From assembly GCF_002723955.1 (NCBI RefSeq), contig NZ_BEWN01000005.1, forward strand, positions 186,001-250,000: a stretch of 64,000 nucleotides of DNA. The letters run 5' to 3'. The position numbers and the translations under genes were made by a program. Origin of the DNA: Gluconobacter frateurii (GTDB lineage: Bacteria > Pseudomonadota > Alphaproteobacteria > Acetobacterales > Acetobacteraceae). This document shows positions 9,773 through 18,603 of this stretch, piece after piece. Position 1 is the stretch's first letter, and the number at the start of each line of letters is the position of its first letter. The notes below the pieces were generated by a model, which saw nothing but the letters and a program-made list of their open reading frames with translations, was not told where the DNA came from and did not search any database.

Positions 9773-10705
9773 TTGTCTTCCCGTCCTGACATTCTGGCAA
9801 TCGACCAGTTCCCTCCGGCCATCACGGAACGACTGGAAAGCCTGTTTACAATCCATCAGTACGAGGGACCTGAAGCGCTCTCGCCTTACGCAGATAAAAT
9901 CCGCGGCGTGGCGACAGGTGGCGGATCAGGTCTGCCACGCCCTATTATGGACGCACTCCCGGCACTGGAGGTGATTTCGGTCAACGGGGTCGGCACTGAC
10001 CAGATTGATCTGGAAAAGGCACGTCAGCGCAAGATTGGTGTAGCCACGACACTCGGAACACTTACCGATGACGTGGCAGACATGGCCATCGCCCTCATGC
10101 TTGCTGTGATGCGTGAAACTGTTCTCAATGATCGTCTCGTCCGCGCGGGGAAATGGCCAACGCAGCCTCTTCCTCTCTCGAGAAGCGTTAACAAAAAGCG
10201 TATGGGAATTGCAGGCTTTGGCCATATCGGGCAGGCCATTGCCCACCGCGCTACAGCCTTCGGCATGGAACTGGCTTACTTCAATTCCCGTCGTCGCCCA
10301 GAAAGCACACTACGCTTTGAACCGGACCTGAAAGCCTTGGCAGACTGGTCTGACGTCCTTGTTCTTGCTGTTTCGGGCGGCCCACGCTCAGCAAATATGG
10401 TCGATGCTGCCATTCTGGACGCCCTTGGACCTGACGGTGTGCTCATCAATATTGCACGCGGCTCAGTTGTCGATGAAGCAGCTCTCCTGTCCGCTCTGAA
10501 GCAGAAGCGTATTGCCGGAGCGGGCCTGGATGTTTTCCAGAACGAGCCCAATATTAATCCAGAATTTTTTACCTTGGAGAATACGGTTCTTCAGGCCCAT
10601 CAGGCGTCGGCAACTATTGAAACGAGAACGGCAATGGGAAATCTTATGGTGGATAACCTCGTTGCCCATTTCGAAGGCAAGCCTCTCCTAACGCCTATTC
10701 TGTGA
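9773..10705 (+). CDS. 2-hydroxyacid dehydrogenase (glyoxylate/hydroxypyruvate reductase type)
   Basis: NAD(P)-dependent D-2-hydroxyacid dehydrogenase, 310 residues. The nucleotide-binding loop is GFGHIG (residues 148-153), and the catalytic trio sits in INIARGSVVDE (Arg229), FQNEP (Glu258) and QAHQASA (His276). The residues after the second strand are NSRRRPE, which suggests a preference for NADP (inference). The start is TTG at 9773, preceded by TTGGAGAAACG as ribosome site. It lies 23 bases after the phosphatase gene. It converges with nadK with only two bases between the stops and no visible terminator. Likely glyoxylate or hydroxypyruvate reduction. Confidence 0.9.
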   Translation: MSSRPDILAIDQFPPAITERLESLFTIHQYEGPEALSPYADKIRGVATGGGSGLPRPIMDALPALEVISVNGVGTDQIDLEKARQRKIGVATTLGTLTDDVADMAIALMLAVMRETVLNDRLVRAGKWPTQPLPLSRSVNKKRMGIAGFGHIGQAIAHRATAFGMELAYFNSRRRPESTLRFEPDLKALADWSDVLVLAVSGGPRSANMVDAAILDALGPDGVLINIARGSVVDEAALLSALKQKRIAGAGLDVFQNEPNINPEFFTLENTVLQAHQASATIETRTAMGNLMVDNLVAHFEGKPLLTPIL

Positions 10706-10707
10706 CA

Positions 10708-11466
10708 TCAGGGTAGAAACTGTTCGGCGATAATCCGTTCGGACAGACCATGATCCGGGTCGAACAGGACCGTAGCATGCTGTCTGCGGTCCTCTTTCAC
10801 TACGACTTCCACGACATCTCGAATTTCCTTAAAATCTGCGACCGCTGCCGTCGGACGCTTGTCCGTATCAAGAAGCGTCAATCGCACTACCGCGGTCGAG
10901 GGTAAGAGAGCCCCTCTCCACCGCCTTGGACGGAAAGCAGAGATAGGAGTTAACGGCAGAATATTCGCACTCAGAGGCACAATGGGGCCATGTGCGGAAA
11001 GATTATAGGCTGTCGAACCGGCTGGCGTAGCGACAATCACGCCATCGCAAATCAGTTCATCCAGTCTTGTCCGGCCATCAATCTCAATACGTATCCTGGA
11101 AGTTTGCCGGGTCTGGCGGAAGAGGAACACATCGTTAAAAGCTTTCCCCTCAACGACCTCCCCACTGACAGTTGTCGCAGTCATATGGAGCGGGTGAAGA
11201 AGAGAGGGCTGCGCATTCAATAAACGCTCTGGCAGATTATCCTCATCCGGAGTGTTCATGAGGAATCCGATGGTGCCGTAGTTCATGCCGTAGACAGCCA
11301 GATCCAGACCGAGCACCCGATGAAGTGTCTCCAGCATGAATCCGTCGCCGCCCAGACTGACGGCAACATCCGCCTTTTCCAGAGGGACATTCCCATAACG
11401 GGCAGAGAAAACAGCGAGTGCATCTTGCGCGGCATCAGTAGCAGCAGCCGTAAAAGCGATTTTCAT
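10708..11466 (-). CDS. nadK: NAD kinase
   Basis: Phosphorylates NAD to NADP, which matters in acetic acid bacteria with a large NADPH demand. 252 residues, the short alphaproteobacterial form. Key motifs: [17 protein letters not shown] with the GGDG loop at residues 39-42, [13 protein letters not shown] near residues 59-71, and [19 protein letters not shown] around 150-168 with the conserved TPAGSTAY. It starts 5 bases after the stop of the amidase gene upstream, so the two probably share a message. Confidence 0.96.
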   Translation of the reverse strand: MKIAFTAAATDAAQDALAVFSARYGNVPLEKADVAVSLGGDGFMLETLHRVLGLDLAVYGMNYGTIGFLMNTPDEDNLPERLLNAQPSLLHPLHMTATTVSGEVVEGKAFNDVFLFRQTRQTSRIRIEIDGRTRLDELICDGVIVATPAGSTAYNLSAHGPIVPLSANILPLTPISAFRPRRWRGALLPSTAVVRLTLLDTDKRPTAAVADFKEIRDVVEVVVKEDRRQHATVLFDPDHGLSERIIAEQFLP

Positions 11467-11471
11467 GGTGG

Positions 11472-12314
11472 TTAGATCAACCGCCTGTTTGCCTGAACAG
11501 GCATTCTCTGCCGCACCTGACGGACCTCATCCATATCAAGATCCGCCACGCCCCAACCTTCTTCGCTCCCCAATTGAAGAACGACTTCTCCCCACGGGCT
11601 GACAATCATGGAATGACCATACGTCTGACGCTGATTACCCTGCCCATCGACATGCCACCCTGTCGTGCCACACGCTATCACCCACGCCTGCGCCTCAATG
11701 GCGCGAGCACGGACCAGAATATCCCAGTGAGCCTCCCCCGTCTGCTGCGTAAAAGCTGCCGGCAGAATAATCATTTCTACATTTGCAGCTCGAAGTGCAA
11801 GGAACAGTTCAGCAAACCTCAGATCATAACAAATCGCTAGGCCAGTCGGGACGTCATCAATATCGACAACTTCGATCGTCTCGCCAGGTACATAGTTATC
11901 GCTTTCCCGATAACCATCGCCATTAGGCGTGACGACATCGAAGAGATGGATTTTTCTGTAACGCCCACATTCTTCGCCGCGGGGATTGAAAACGAGTGAG
12001 GTATTGGCAAGCTTGCCACCAGTGTCAGGACCGCAAAGCTCTCCAATTGAACCGCCATGAACCCAAATGTTGTGTTCGCGAGCCATGGCCCTTAACGCTT
12101 CATACAGCACACCTCCCGTGTCACCAGGAGCTGGAAGAAGTTCCGCACTCGCCTGCTTGATCGCCACCGCGCCCCCCAGACAACTCCAGATTTCAGGCAA
12201 AACAACAAGATCGGGCTTCTCAGCTTTCACAGCCTCTGAAACCAGCCGCTGAGCTTGAAGGATATTGGCACTCCGGTCAGCCGAAGGAGCCATCTGGATC
12301 AGGGCAACGCGCAT
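11472..12314 (-). CDS. Carbon-nitrogen hydrolase (Nit2-like amidase)
   Basis: 280-residue nitrilase-superfamily enzyme. The Glu-Lys-Cys triad is visible: [11 protein letters not shown] (Glu41), RYRKIHLFD (Lys121) and [13 protein letters not shown] (Cys162). The overall pattern resembles omega-amidase/Nit2 and deaminated-glutathione amidase, enzymes that repair or hydrolyse small amides such as alpha-ketoglutaramate; the exact substrate is not decided by the sequence. It lies between flhG and nadK and has no evident link to the flagellar genes. Confidence 0.88.
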   Translation of the reverse strand: MRVALIQMAPSADRSANILQAQRLVSEAVKAEKPDLVVLPEIWSCLGGAVAIKQASAELLPAPGDTGGVLYEALRAMAREHNIWVHGGSIGELCGPDTGGKLANTSLVFNPRGEECGRYRKIHLFDVVTPNGDGYRESDNYVPGETIEVVDIDDVPTGLAICYDLRFAELFLALRAANVEMIILPAAFTQQTGEAHWDILVRARAIEAQAWVIACGTTGWHVDGQGNQRQTYGHSMIVSPWGEVVLQLGSEEGWGVADLDMDEVRQVRQRMPVQANRRLI

Positions 12315-12384
12315 GGTCAGTACATTCCTGGGAACAGTAACCCAGGAACCATAAGCGATCCCTCAGAGAGACGTAAGCCGCGAT

Positions 12385-13251
12385 TTATTCCATTGCAGGT
12401 AAGTTGCCCTGAACCACCTGACGAACAAGCCGTCCAACATCTATGGCCGCTGGGGAGGCAGGAAATGTTTCCATAAGACTGGACTGCTTACGTATGGCAG
12501 CAGGGACCCTACTGTCTTTGCGCACCGTTCCCGCGAGTTGAGGCTCCCATTTCAAAAAGAAACGACACGCTTGCAGCAGCTTTTCATATGTCTGGACGCC
12601 ACTACGATGACTGGAAGCCTGATTGATGACCAGCTGACAGTGCATGTCGTCGCCTCCAACGCGGCGTCGGTCCCGGAGATAAAGCTTCATGATTGCGTAA
12701 ACGTCTGCCAGCGCCGTAGGCTCATCTGTTGTGACAGCCAACAGCTGATCTGAGATGGCCGCCAAATGTCGGGTAACCGAATCTATTCCCGCACAAAGGT
12801 CCAGCAAAACAAAATCGTACTGCTTTGCCAGCCTGAGCGACAAGAGCAGCTTATCAAGCGCTTCACAATCCATGCCAGAAATAGCCGAAATACCGGACCG
12901 TCCGGGAAGGACGTCGAAAGAAAACGCAGAGAGCCCGGTTCCTCCCCGGAAATGCTGGACCCCTTCTTCTATCGTTACGGATCCGGATAAAATATCCACC
13001 ACATCATGAGTGGGAACAAGTCCAAGCTGAATATCTACATTCGCCAGACCAAAATCGCCGTCGAAAATTAGAACTTTATATCCTGAACGTGCCAGAACCT
13101 GTGCTAGCGAAACAGAAAGCCAAGTCTTGCCTACTCCTCCCTTGCCCGACGCCACTGCAATAATTCGCGTCCGGCGTGGATGAGAGGAAGCAACGACTAG
13201 AGTTTCCGGCGGCCGTTGTTTAATTTGATGATCCATGACCGGGTCCATCAT
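12385..13251 (-). CDS. flhG: FlhG/YlxH MinD-like ATPase, flagellar number regulator
   Basis: ParA/MinD-type ATPase, about 288 residues, that acts with FlhF to set flagellar number and place. The deviant Walker A is SGKGGVGKTW (residues 36-45), followed by FDGDFGLANVDIQLGL (switch I region) and VLLDLCAGIDSVTRH (switch II). The ATG at 13251 overlaps the flhF stop (ATGA). The reading frame stays open further upstream to 13428, inside flhF, but that part shows no FlhG-like sequence. It is the last gene of the flagellar block. Confidence 0.9.
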   Translation of the reverse strand: MMDPVMDHQIKQRPPETLVVASSHPRRTRIIAVASGKGGVGKTWLSVSLAQVLARSGYKVLIFDGDFGLANVDIQLGLVPTHDVVDILSGSVTIEEGVQHFRGGTGLSAFSFDVLPGRSGISAISGMDCEALDKLLLSLRLAKQYDFVLLDLCAGIDSVTRHLAAISDQLLAVTTDEPTALADVYAIMKLYLRDRRRVGGDDMHCQLVINQASSHRSGVQTYEKLLQACRFFLKWEPQLAGTVRKDSRVPAAIRKQSSLMETFPASPAAIDVGRLVRQVVQGNLPAME

Positions 13252-14321
13252 ACACCGCCCTGTGCAGCGATATGCCTCATAAGAGCCGCAGCCCCAGTCA
13301 CAGTGGACACGTTCGTTTTTAACAAATTTGAATCTGAATTTGCCGCGCGCCTCGAAACAATAGGTACAACACTCTGAGCAAGTTTCTTCTGAGGCCCATC
13401 TGAGGAAATCGTTGATGCGGTCTCCCATTTAGACATCATCAGTTCGTTAAGCCTGGAGGGATCCAGAGTTCTAAGGCCACCAATCAATTGGCTTCCCGTA
13501 CTTGCTTCGGCCAGAGACATGCCAGCCATGGCTCCTCTGACAACGCCCCCCAAACGACGCGCGCAATCCGTACGAGAGACTATCATTTTACTGGCGCCAT
13601 TTTTATGAAACCATGAAACTGTTTCTTCAGTCTCAAAAGGGTCTTCTCCGGCGGGATGAACCAATATCAGACTAGCCTCGGCAGCTTCTTGAAGACCAGC
13701 CAGTATTTTCATCCCTTTTTCGTCAAAAGGAACGACTGCTCCGGTATCAATAAGGACGGGCATCTTGCCCCTTTTTACGCGGCACAGATTTTCCAGCATT
13801 TTAGAACTTTCAACCGCGATGAGATCCAGACCAAGTATTCGAGTACACGCCGCTAATTGTTCCAGCGCCCCAGAACGCTCTGTATCTGTCGTCATAACCA
13901 CAGGCGCTATACCAGCGAGAGCTAGACGGGTAGCCAATCGGGAAATTGTCAGGGTTTTTCCACTGCCGGGGACGCCACACACCATAACAGGAGGCGCCTC
14001 CACAGACAGATCGAGCGCTTCGAACGAAATGTTCTCTGAAAAAACCTTTTTGTAATTCAATTCCGACCCGTCGTCAGAAAAACTACTCAGATCCAAACCA
14101 TGCCAGTCTTGAAATGTTTTTTTCGGAACTGTCTTTACCGCAGGAGAAGATTTGATTCGCTCATCTTCAGCGGGCAGTTCCGGATCAAGTGCCGCAGTGA
14201 GCTCTATCCCTCCTTCGGACGTCGCCCGAGAGGAGAGGATAAAAGCGTCTTCTCCCAGCGTATTACGCAGTGTCGCCATTGCGGCTGACATTGAGACATC
14301 CCGGATCAGCTTTATCCGCAT
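13248..14321 (-). CDS. flhF: FlhF, SRP-type GTPase for flagellar placement
   Basis: 357-residue SRP-family GTPase that directs polar flagellum assembly. The N-terminus starts MRIKLIRDVSMSAAMATLRN, close to other FlhF proteins. The NG domain has the P-loop GVPGSGKT (residues 116-123), VVMTTDTERSGALEQLA and LDLIAVESS. Toward the end SRTDCARRLGGVVRG stands where the TKxD guanine-specificity motif is expected; here it reads SRTD, a conservative departure. The linker between N-terminal and G domains (residues 50-100) is short. It overlaps flhG by 4 bases. FlhF/FlhG pairs are typical of polar flagellates. Confidence 0.9.
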   Translation of the reverse strand: MRIKLIRDVSMSAAMATLRNTLGEDAFILSSRATSEGGIELTAALDPELPAEDERIKSSPAVKTVPKKTFQDWHGLDLSSFSDDGSELNYKKVFSENISFEALDLSVEAPPVMVCGVPGSGKTLTISRLATRLALAGIAPVVMTTDTERSGALEQLAACTRILGLDLIAVESSKMLENLCRVKRGKMPVLIDTGAVVPFDEKGMKILAGLQEAAEASLILVHPAGEDPFETEETVSWFHKNGASKMIVSRTDCARRLGGVVRGAMAGMSLAEASTGSQLIGGLRTLDPSRLNELMMSKWETASTISSDGPQKKLAQSVVPIVSRRAANSDSNLLKTNVSTVTGAAALMRHIAAQGGV

Positions 14322-14346
14322 GATCCACCACTCTCTATACGTTGCC

Positions 14347-16497
14347 TCACTGAATGACCCCCACGGTATATATCTTTGCCCGCGTTGAAATCTCTGCCTG
14401 CGAAAGAACCATAGTCGCTGGCCTGATGCGCTCGACGATCATCCGGACTGGGCGACGGAAACCGCCTGCAACAAGGATGACCGGGTTTTCACCTTGCCCC
14501 AACGCCATATCGAGAGCTTGACGCAATTTCCCTACAAATTCGTTAAGACGAGAAGGTGGAAGTGCAATTTGGCGATCATCAGCGGGGCCAGTCATATTTT
14601 CTGAAAAAACGACTTCCCAGTCCGGACTTAGCGTCAAAATCGGGATGTAGCCTTTAGGACTTGTGACCGCTGCACTAATTTGTCGAGCCAACCGCACGCG
14701 TACATGAGCTGTCAGAGCAGAAACTGATTTCTGCCCCATGCCGCATCCCTCTTGAAGCGCCTCAAGAATACCAGAAAGATCCCTTATCGAAATACGCTCG
14801 GCAAGCAGCCCTTGAAGAACACGCTGGATAACACTGACTGAGATCTGAGAGGGAACAAGATCGACAATCAGCTTCTGCTGATCACGCGGCATTTCATCCA
14901 GCAGCTTTTGCGTCTCCGTATACGAGAGAAGGTCAGACATATTTTCACGTACCAGCTCGGTCAAATGCGTAATGATCACGCTGGCTGGGTCCACCACCGT
15001 ATAGCCCTGCATAATTGCTTTTTCTCGCAGGTTTTGATCAATCCAAAGGGCGGGCAGGTTAAAAGCAGGTTCACGCGTCTGCTCCCCAGGCAAATCGGGC
15101 AAACCTCCTTTGGGGTTCATGGCCATAAGACGGTTTATCTGTACTTCGCCATGACCAATTTCTATTTCCTTGATGCGCACGGAATAAGAATCTGCCGAAA
15201 GTTGCAAATTATCTTGAATTCTCACGGGAGGCAGGATGAACCCCATTTCGCCAGCAATTGTTCGCCTCAGAACCTTAATTTGTTCGGTCAGACGGGCGCC
15301 GTCGCCACTGGCGATCGAAAGAAGGTTAAAGCCGAGTTCAAGCCGCAGCAGATCAACGCGAAGACTTTCTGAAATTGGCACCTCAGAAGGCTGAGCATTT
15401 TCAGGCAAACTGACTGCATCGCCATCGGCATCCTGATCCTGGATTGGCGACCGATGCCGAAACCATGCTCCAGCGCCAGCAAGACCTGCAAGAGCCAAGA
15501 AAGGCAAAGCTGGCAGACCCGGCATAAGAGCTAACACCGCCGCAGACCCTGCCGCGAGCGCTAATGGCTTTGGATTACCACCGAGCTGTCGAACAAGAGT
15601 AACATCTGCCGCCCCCTCAGTACCGCCTTTTGTCACGACAATACCGGAAGCTGTCGAAACTAGGAGGGCAGGAATTTGAGAAACAAGTCCGTCACCAATC
15701 GTCAGTGTCGTGAAAGCGGACGCCGCATCAGAAACTGACATTCCATGTCGACCGATACCAATAGCCAACCCCCCAACAATATTGATCGCCGTAATAATTA
15801 GGCTGGCAATTGCGTCCCCACGCACGAACTTGGCAGCACCGTCCATTGCGCCATAAAAACCGCTTTCCTCCTGAAGCTCTTTCCGTCTTTGCCGGGCAAC
15901 CTTATCGCTGATTGCACCAGAGGAAAGCTCCGCATCAATCGCCATTTGCTTTCCTGGCATCGCATCCAAAGAAAACCGTGCTGCCACCTCAGCAATACGT
16001 CCTGAACCCTTGGTAATAACCATGAAATTCACCACAAGTAGAATGGCAAACAAAATGGCCCCGATAACAACATCGCCCCCCATAAGAAAACCACCGAAGG
16101 CAGCTACGACATGGCCTGCAGCATAAGCACCTTCATAACCATGACTTAGAATAAGGCGTGTTGTGGCAACCTCTAGTGACAGGCGAAGCAGGGTCGTCAA
16201 CAATAATAAAGTAGGAAAAGATGTAAAATCCAATGGTCTTGTCAGAAAAAGAGCGACCATGAGCACTAATACAGAAGCGGTAACTGAAAGAGCCAGCCCT
16301 ACGTCCAGAATAAAAGTCGGGAGAGGCAGAACAAGTACGGAAAGGAGTGCTGCTACAGCAAGCGCCAGCCCCACATCGGAGCCAGGGAGCCAACGAGCCT
16401 GTCCTCGCACCCAATTCGGCAAAGGTATCTTTTGAAGAGCACCAGAAATCGCAGGCATTTTTTGAAGAACAGGAAAACTGCCTTGCGCCTCACTCAT
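14347..16497 (-). CDS. flhA: FlhA, flagellar type III export gate protein
   Basis: 716-residue inner-membrane export gate component. The N-terminal half has eight or so membrane helices and carries RPLDFTSFPTLLLL near residues 86-100 (FHIPEP signature region) and VVNFMVITKGSGRIAEVAARFSLDAMPGKQMAID, the conserved cytoplasmic loop around residues 155-190. From about residue 350 the soluble C-terminal domain follows a linker; LNRLMAMNP-type ends and VVDPASVIITHLTELVRENM are visible. It lies 25 bases upstream of flhF and 96 bases after fliN. Confidence 0.97.
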   Translation of the reverse strand: MSEAQGSFPVLQKMPAISGALQKIPLPNWVRGQARWLPGSDVGLALAVAALLSVLVLPLPTFILDVGLALSVTASVLVLMVALFLTRPLDFTSFPTLLLLTTLLRLSLEVATTRLILSHGYEGAYAAGHVVAAFGGFLMGGDVVIGAILFAILLVVNFMVITKGSGRIAEVAARFSLDAMPGKQMAIDAELSSGAISDKVARQRRKELQEESGFYGAMDGAAKFVRGDAIASLIITAINIVGGLAIGIGRHGMSVSDAASAFTTLTIGDGLVSQIPALLVSTASGIVVTKGGTEGAADVTLVRQLGGNPKPLALAAGSAAVLALMPGLPALPFLALAGLAGAGAWFRHRSPIQDQDADGDAVSLPENAQPSEVPISESLRVDLLRLELGFNLLSIASGDGARLTEQIKVLRRTIAGEMGFILPPVRIQDNLQLSADSYSVRIKEIEIGHGEVQINRLMAMNPKGGLPDLPGEQTREPAFNLPALWIDQNLREKAIMQGYTVVDPASVIITHLTELVRENMSDLLSYTETQKLLDEMPRDQQKLIVDLVPSQISVSVIQRVLQGLLAERISIRDLSGILEALQEGCGMGQKSVSALTAHVRVRLARQISAAVTSPKGYIPILTLSPDWEVVFSENMTGPADDRQIALPPSRLNEFVGKLRQALDMALGQGENPVILVAGGFRRPVRMIVERIRPATMVLSQAEISTRAKIYTVGVIQ

Positions 16498-16593
16498 TTG
16501 CGCCTCTCCGCCAACACTAGACGGAGGAACCTATTTTCGCTCCGAATGTGGAAATTATCTCCTCACAAAGTTAAATATCCGTAAAAATACCAT

Positions 16594-16926
16594 CTAGTTT
16601 TTAACTTTTTCGGACTTGATGATTTCTGTCATTGTTACTCCAAGTCGAGACTCATCGACCATGACCACCTCACCTCTAGCGATTAACCTATTGTTCACTA
16701 AAATATCGATTGAATCCCCAATTTTACGATCCAACTCTACCACAGCCCCCCGTCCCAGACGCAGCAGTTGACTCACCTGCATGGTTGTTCTCCCAAGCAC
16801 CGCACTCACTGTAACCGGTATGTCATAGATCGCTTCGAGATCATGGGCGAACCTTGGAGCTTCAGGTGCCTGAGAAGAGCCTCCCTCAACATTATCCAGG
16901 TCGAATTCTTTGTTTGTATCAGACAT
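16594..16926 (-). CDS. fliN: FliN, flagellar motor switch protein
   Basis: C-ring protein, 110 residues. After an acidic N-terminus the SpoA-type domain is clear: YDIPVTVSAVLGRTTMQVSQ (about residues 35-54), LLRLGRGAVVELDRKIGD, then VNNRLIARGEVVMVDESRLGVTMTEII. It forms the switch complex with FliG and FliM; no fliM gene lies in this window. It is 18 bases downstream of fliH and belongs to the same transcription unit. Confidence 0.95.
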   Translation of the reverse strand: MSDTNKEFDLDNVEGGSSQAPEAPRFAHDLEAIYDIPVTVSAVLGRTTMQVSQLLRLGRGAVVELDRKIGDSIDILVNNRLIARGEVVMVDESRLGVTMTEIIKSEKVKN

Positions 16927-16944
16927 CGACGGTATTCCTTTTAC

Positions 16945-17592
16945 TTAATTAATACACTCAAAGTTTCTCATGATATCTTGAGCTATACTTCCAGCATTTC
17001 GGAAAGCTTGTCCTTCAGGCCAAGAAAATCGAAAATCGCCAGGAGCTAGAGCATCATTGACATGACAATCCATCTTTATGACGCCCGCCTGCGCACATAA
17101 GGTCGACAAATAATTTATTTCCTGTTCAGGAGCCTCTATGCGAAGGCAGACAACCCGTTTGAGCGAAGAAAGAATTTTATCCAGAACAGCATCCCGCTCC
17201 TTTTTCCCTGTACTCTGAAGCAGGGATGGAAACAGAGCAGCCACTTGGGAAAGTAATACTGAAGCAGCTTCTTCAGATACGTTTCTTAACACATTCTCAA
17301 ACTGCTCATTCAGTTCATTAATGAGATCAAGAACCTTCTGCTCAACCCCATTAATCCATTCTTCTTTTTCCAACGCAAAATCTCGTCGCTCTTCGAGCCT
17401 TCCCTTTTCTTCTCCTGCGCGCCGAGCATTCTCCAGATCTTCCTCAGTATAGGAAGGAACCAGAACTTCTGGCTCTTTCTGGGTTTCCTCATGAGCAGGA
17501 AGCGACACATCTTCAGACGCGGGAAAATCAAAATCTTCCGCGTATAGAACACCAGCAACCCGGTCTGATCTCTCGTAATTCATGGCTGTCAC
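16945..17592 (-). CDS. fliH: FliH-like flagellar export ATPase regulator
   Basis: 215-residue protein in the place of fliH between fliG and fliN. FliH holds the ATPase FliI in the export machine. The sequence is divergent: an acidic N-terminus, a charged helical stretch EEDLENARRAGEEKGRLEER (residues about 53-72) with spaced small residues like the FliH GxxxG region, and a C-terminal domain with NVLRNVSEEAASVLLSQVAA and LSSLKRVVCLRIEAPEQEI. The start overlaps the end of fliG by 4 bases. The call depends partly on position. Confidence 0.75.
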   Translation of the reverse strand: MTAMNYERSDRVAGVLYAEDFDFPASEDVSLPAHEETQKEPEVLVPSYTEEDLENARRAGEEKGRLEERRDFALEKEEWINGVEQKVLDLINELNEQFENVLRNVSEEAASVLLSQVAALFPSLLQSTGKKERDAVLDKILSSLKRVVCLRIEAPEQEINYLSTLCAQAGVIKMDCHVNDALAPGDFRFSWPEGQAFRNAGSIAQDIMRNFECIN

Positions 17593-18602
17593 AGAAGCAT
17601 CTCGTTGCCGGACTGCTCTTGATCCACAAGCTCTATCTCCCCACGGTCGAGCAGCCCCTTGGCTACAAGGACAATCTCGCTCTGCGCTGCATCTACATCC
17701 TTGATGCGAACCGGCCCTAATGCCTCCACTTCGTCTATAAGAATACGTCCAGCTCGCTCAGACATTGCAGCAAGAAACGCATTTCTCAGTTTTTCACTTG
17801 CTCCTTTAAGCGCCATGGGAAGGATTTCTCGAGAAATCTGGTTCAGCAACACCATGAGACCCTCAGGTGGAACGTGAGCCAACTCCTCAAATGTGAACAT
17901 TAGGCTCTTGATACGCTCTGCGTCGTCATGACTACGCTCTTCGAGCGCAGTCATAAAACGCGCTTCCAGCCGACGATCGAAATTGTTGAAAATATCTGCG
18001 AGAACTTCATGGCTGTCGCGATGGGCGCCACGAGGAAGGTTAGAGACGAATTCAGATCTCAACGTCTGCTCGACGCTATGCAGAACTCCTTTCTGAACAT
18101 TTTCCATTTTCAGCATACGCGTCATAACATCCAGAGAAAAATCTTCTGGAAGAAGAGACAGTACCCGTGCAGCATGAGCCGCCTTGATTCGACTTAATAC
18201 TACAGCAACGGTCTGGGGATATTCATTACGCAGGTAATTTGCCAAGACCGTTTCGGAAATATTCCCTAGCTTGTCCCACATGGTCCGACCTGCCGGACCA
18301 CGAATTTCTTCCATAATTGCAGCAGCTCGACCGGCAGGAAGCGCATTTTTCAAAAGGCGCTCAGTGGTCTCGATATCGCCAATAAGAACTTCAGAGGACC
18401 CAAGGCTACGACTGAACTCGTGGCAAACACTTTCGACCGTTTCGGCCGAAACCATCCCTAACTGAGACATTGCAGAAGAAATTTCACGAATTTCTTCTTC
18501 ATGCATTTGCTCGAACAGGCGGGCACAATTCTCTTCACCCAGTGCCATCATAAGAATGGCTGCTTTCTGCGCGCCTGTAACGGCTTTCTCCATTCCAATC
18601 AT
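17589..18602 (-). CDS. fliG: FliG, flagellar motor switch protein
   Basis: 337-residue rotor protein that couples stator torque to the C ring. Features: AAILMMALGEENCARLFEQM near residues 14-33, NYLRNEYPQTVAVVLSRIKA around 122-142 (with the conserved EYPQTVA, EHPQ-like), and in the C-terminal domain LMFTFEELAHVPPEGLMVLL with charged residues of the torque helix, followed by RAGRILIDEVEALGPVRIKDVDAAQ. It starts one base after the fliF stop and overlaps fliH by 4 bases. Confidence 0.96.
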   Translation of the reverse strand: MIGMEKAVTGAQKAAILMMALGEENCARLFEQMHEEEIREISSAMSQLGMVSAETVESVCHEFSRSLGSSEVLIGDIETTERLLKNALPAGRAAAIMEEIRGPAGRTMWDKLGNISETVLANYLRNEYPQTVAVVLSRIKAAHAARVLSLLPEDFSLDVMTRMLKMENVQKGVLHSVEQTLRSEFVSNLPRGAHRDSHEVLADIFNNFDRRLEARFMTALEERSHDDAERIKSLMFTFEELAHVPPEGLMVLLNQISREILPMALKGASEKLRNAFLAAMSERAGRILIDEVEALGPVRIKDVDAAQSEIVLVAKGLLDRGEIELVDQEQSGNEMLL

Positions 18603-18603
18603 T

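Noticed and set aside
13251-13428. 59-codon N-terminal extension of FlhG with many Cys
   Set aside because: It lies inside flhF in another frame and has no similarity to FlhG; the ATGA overlap start is better.
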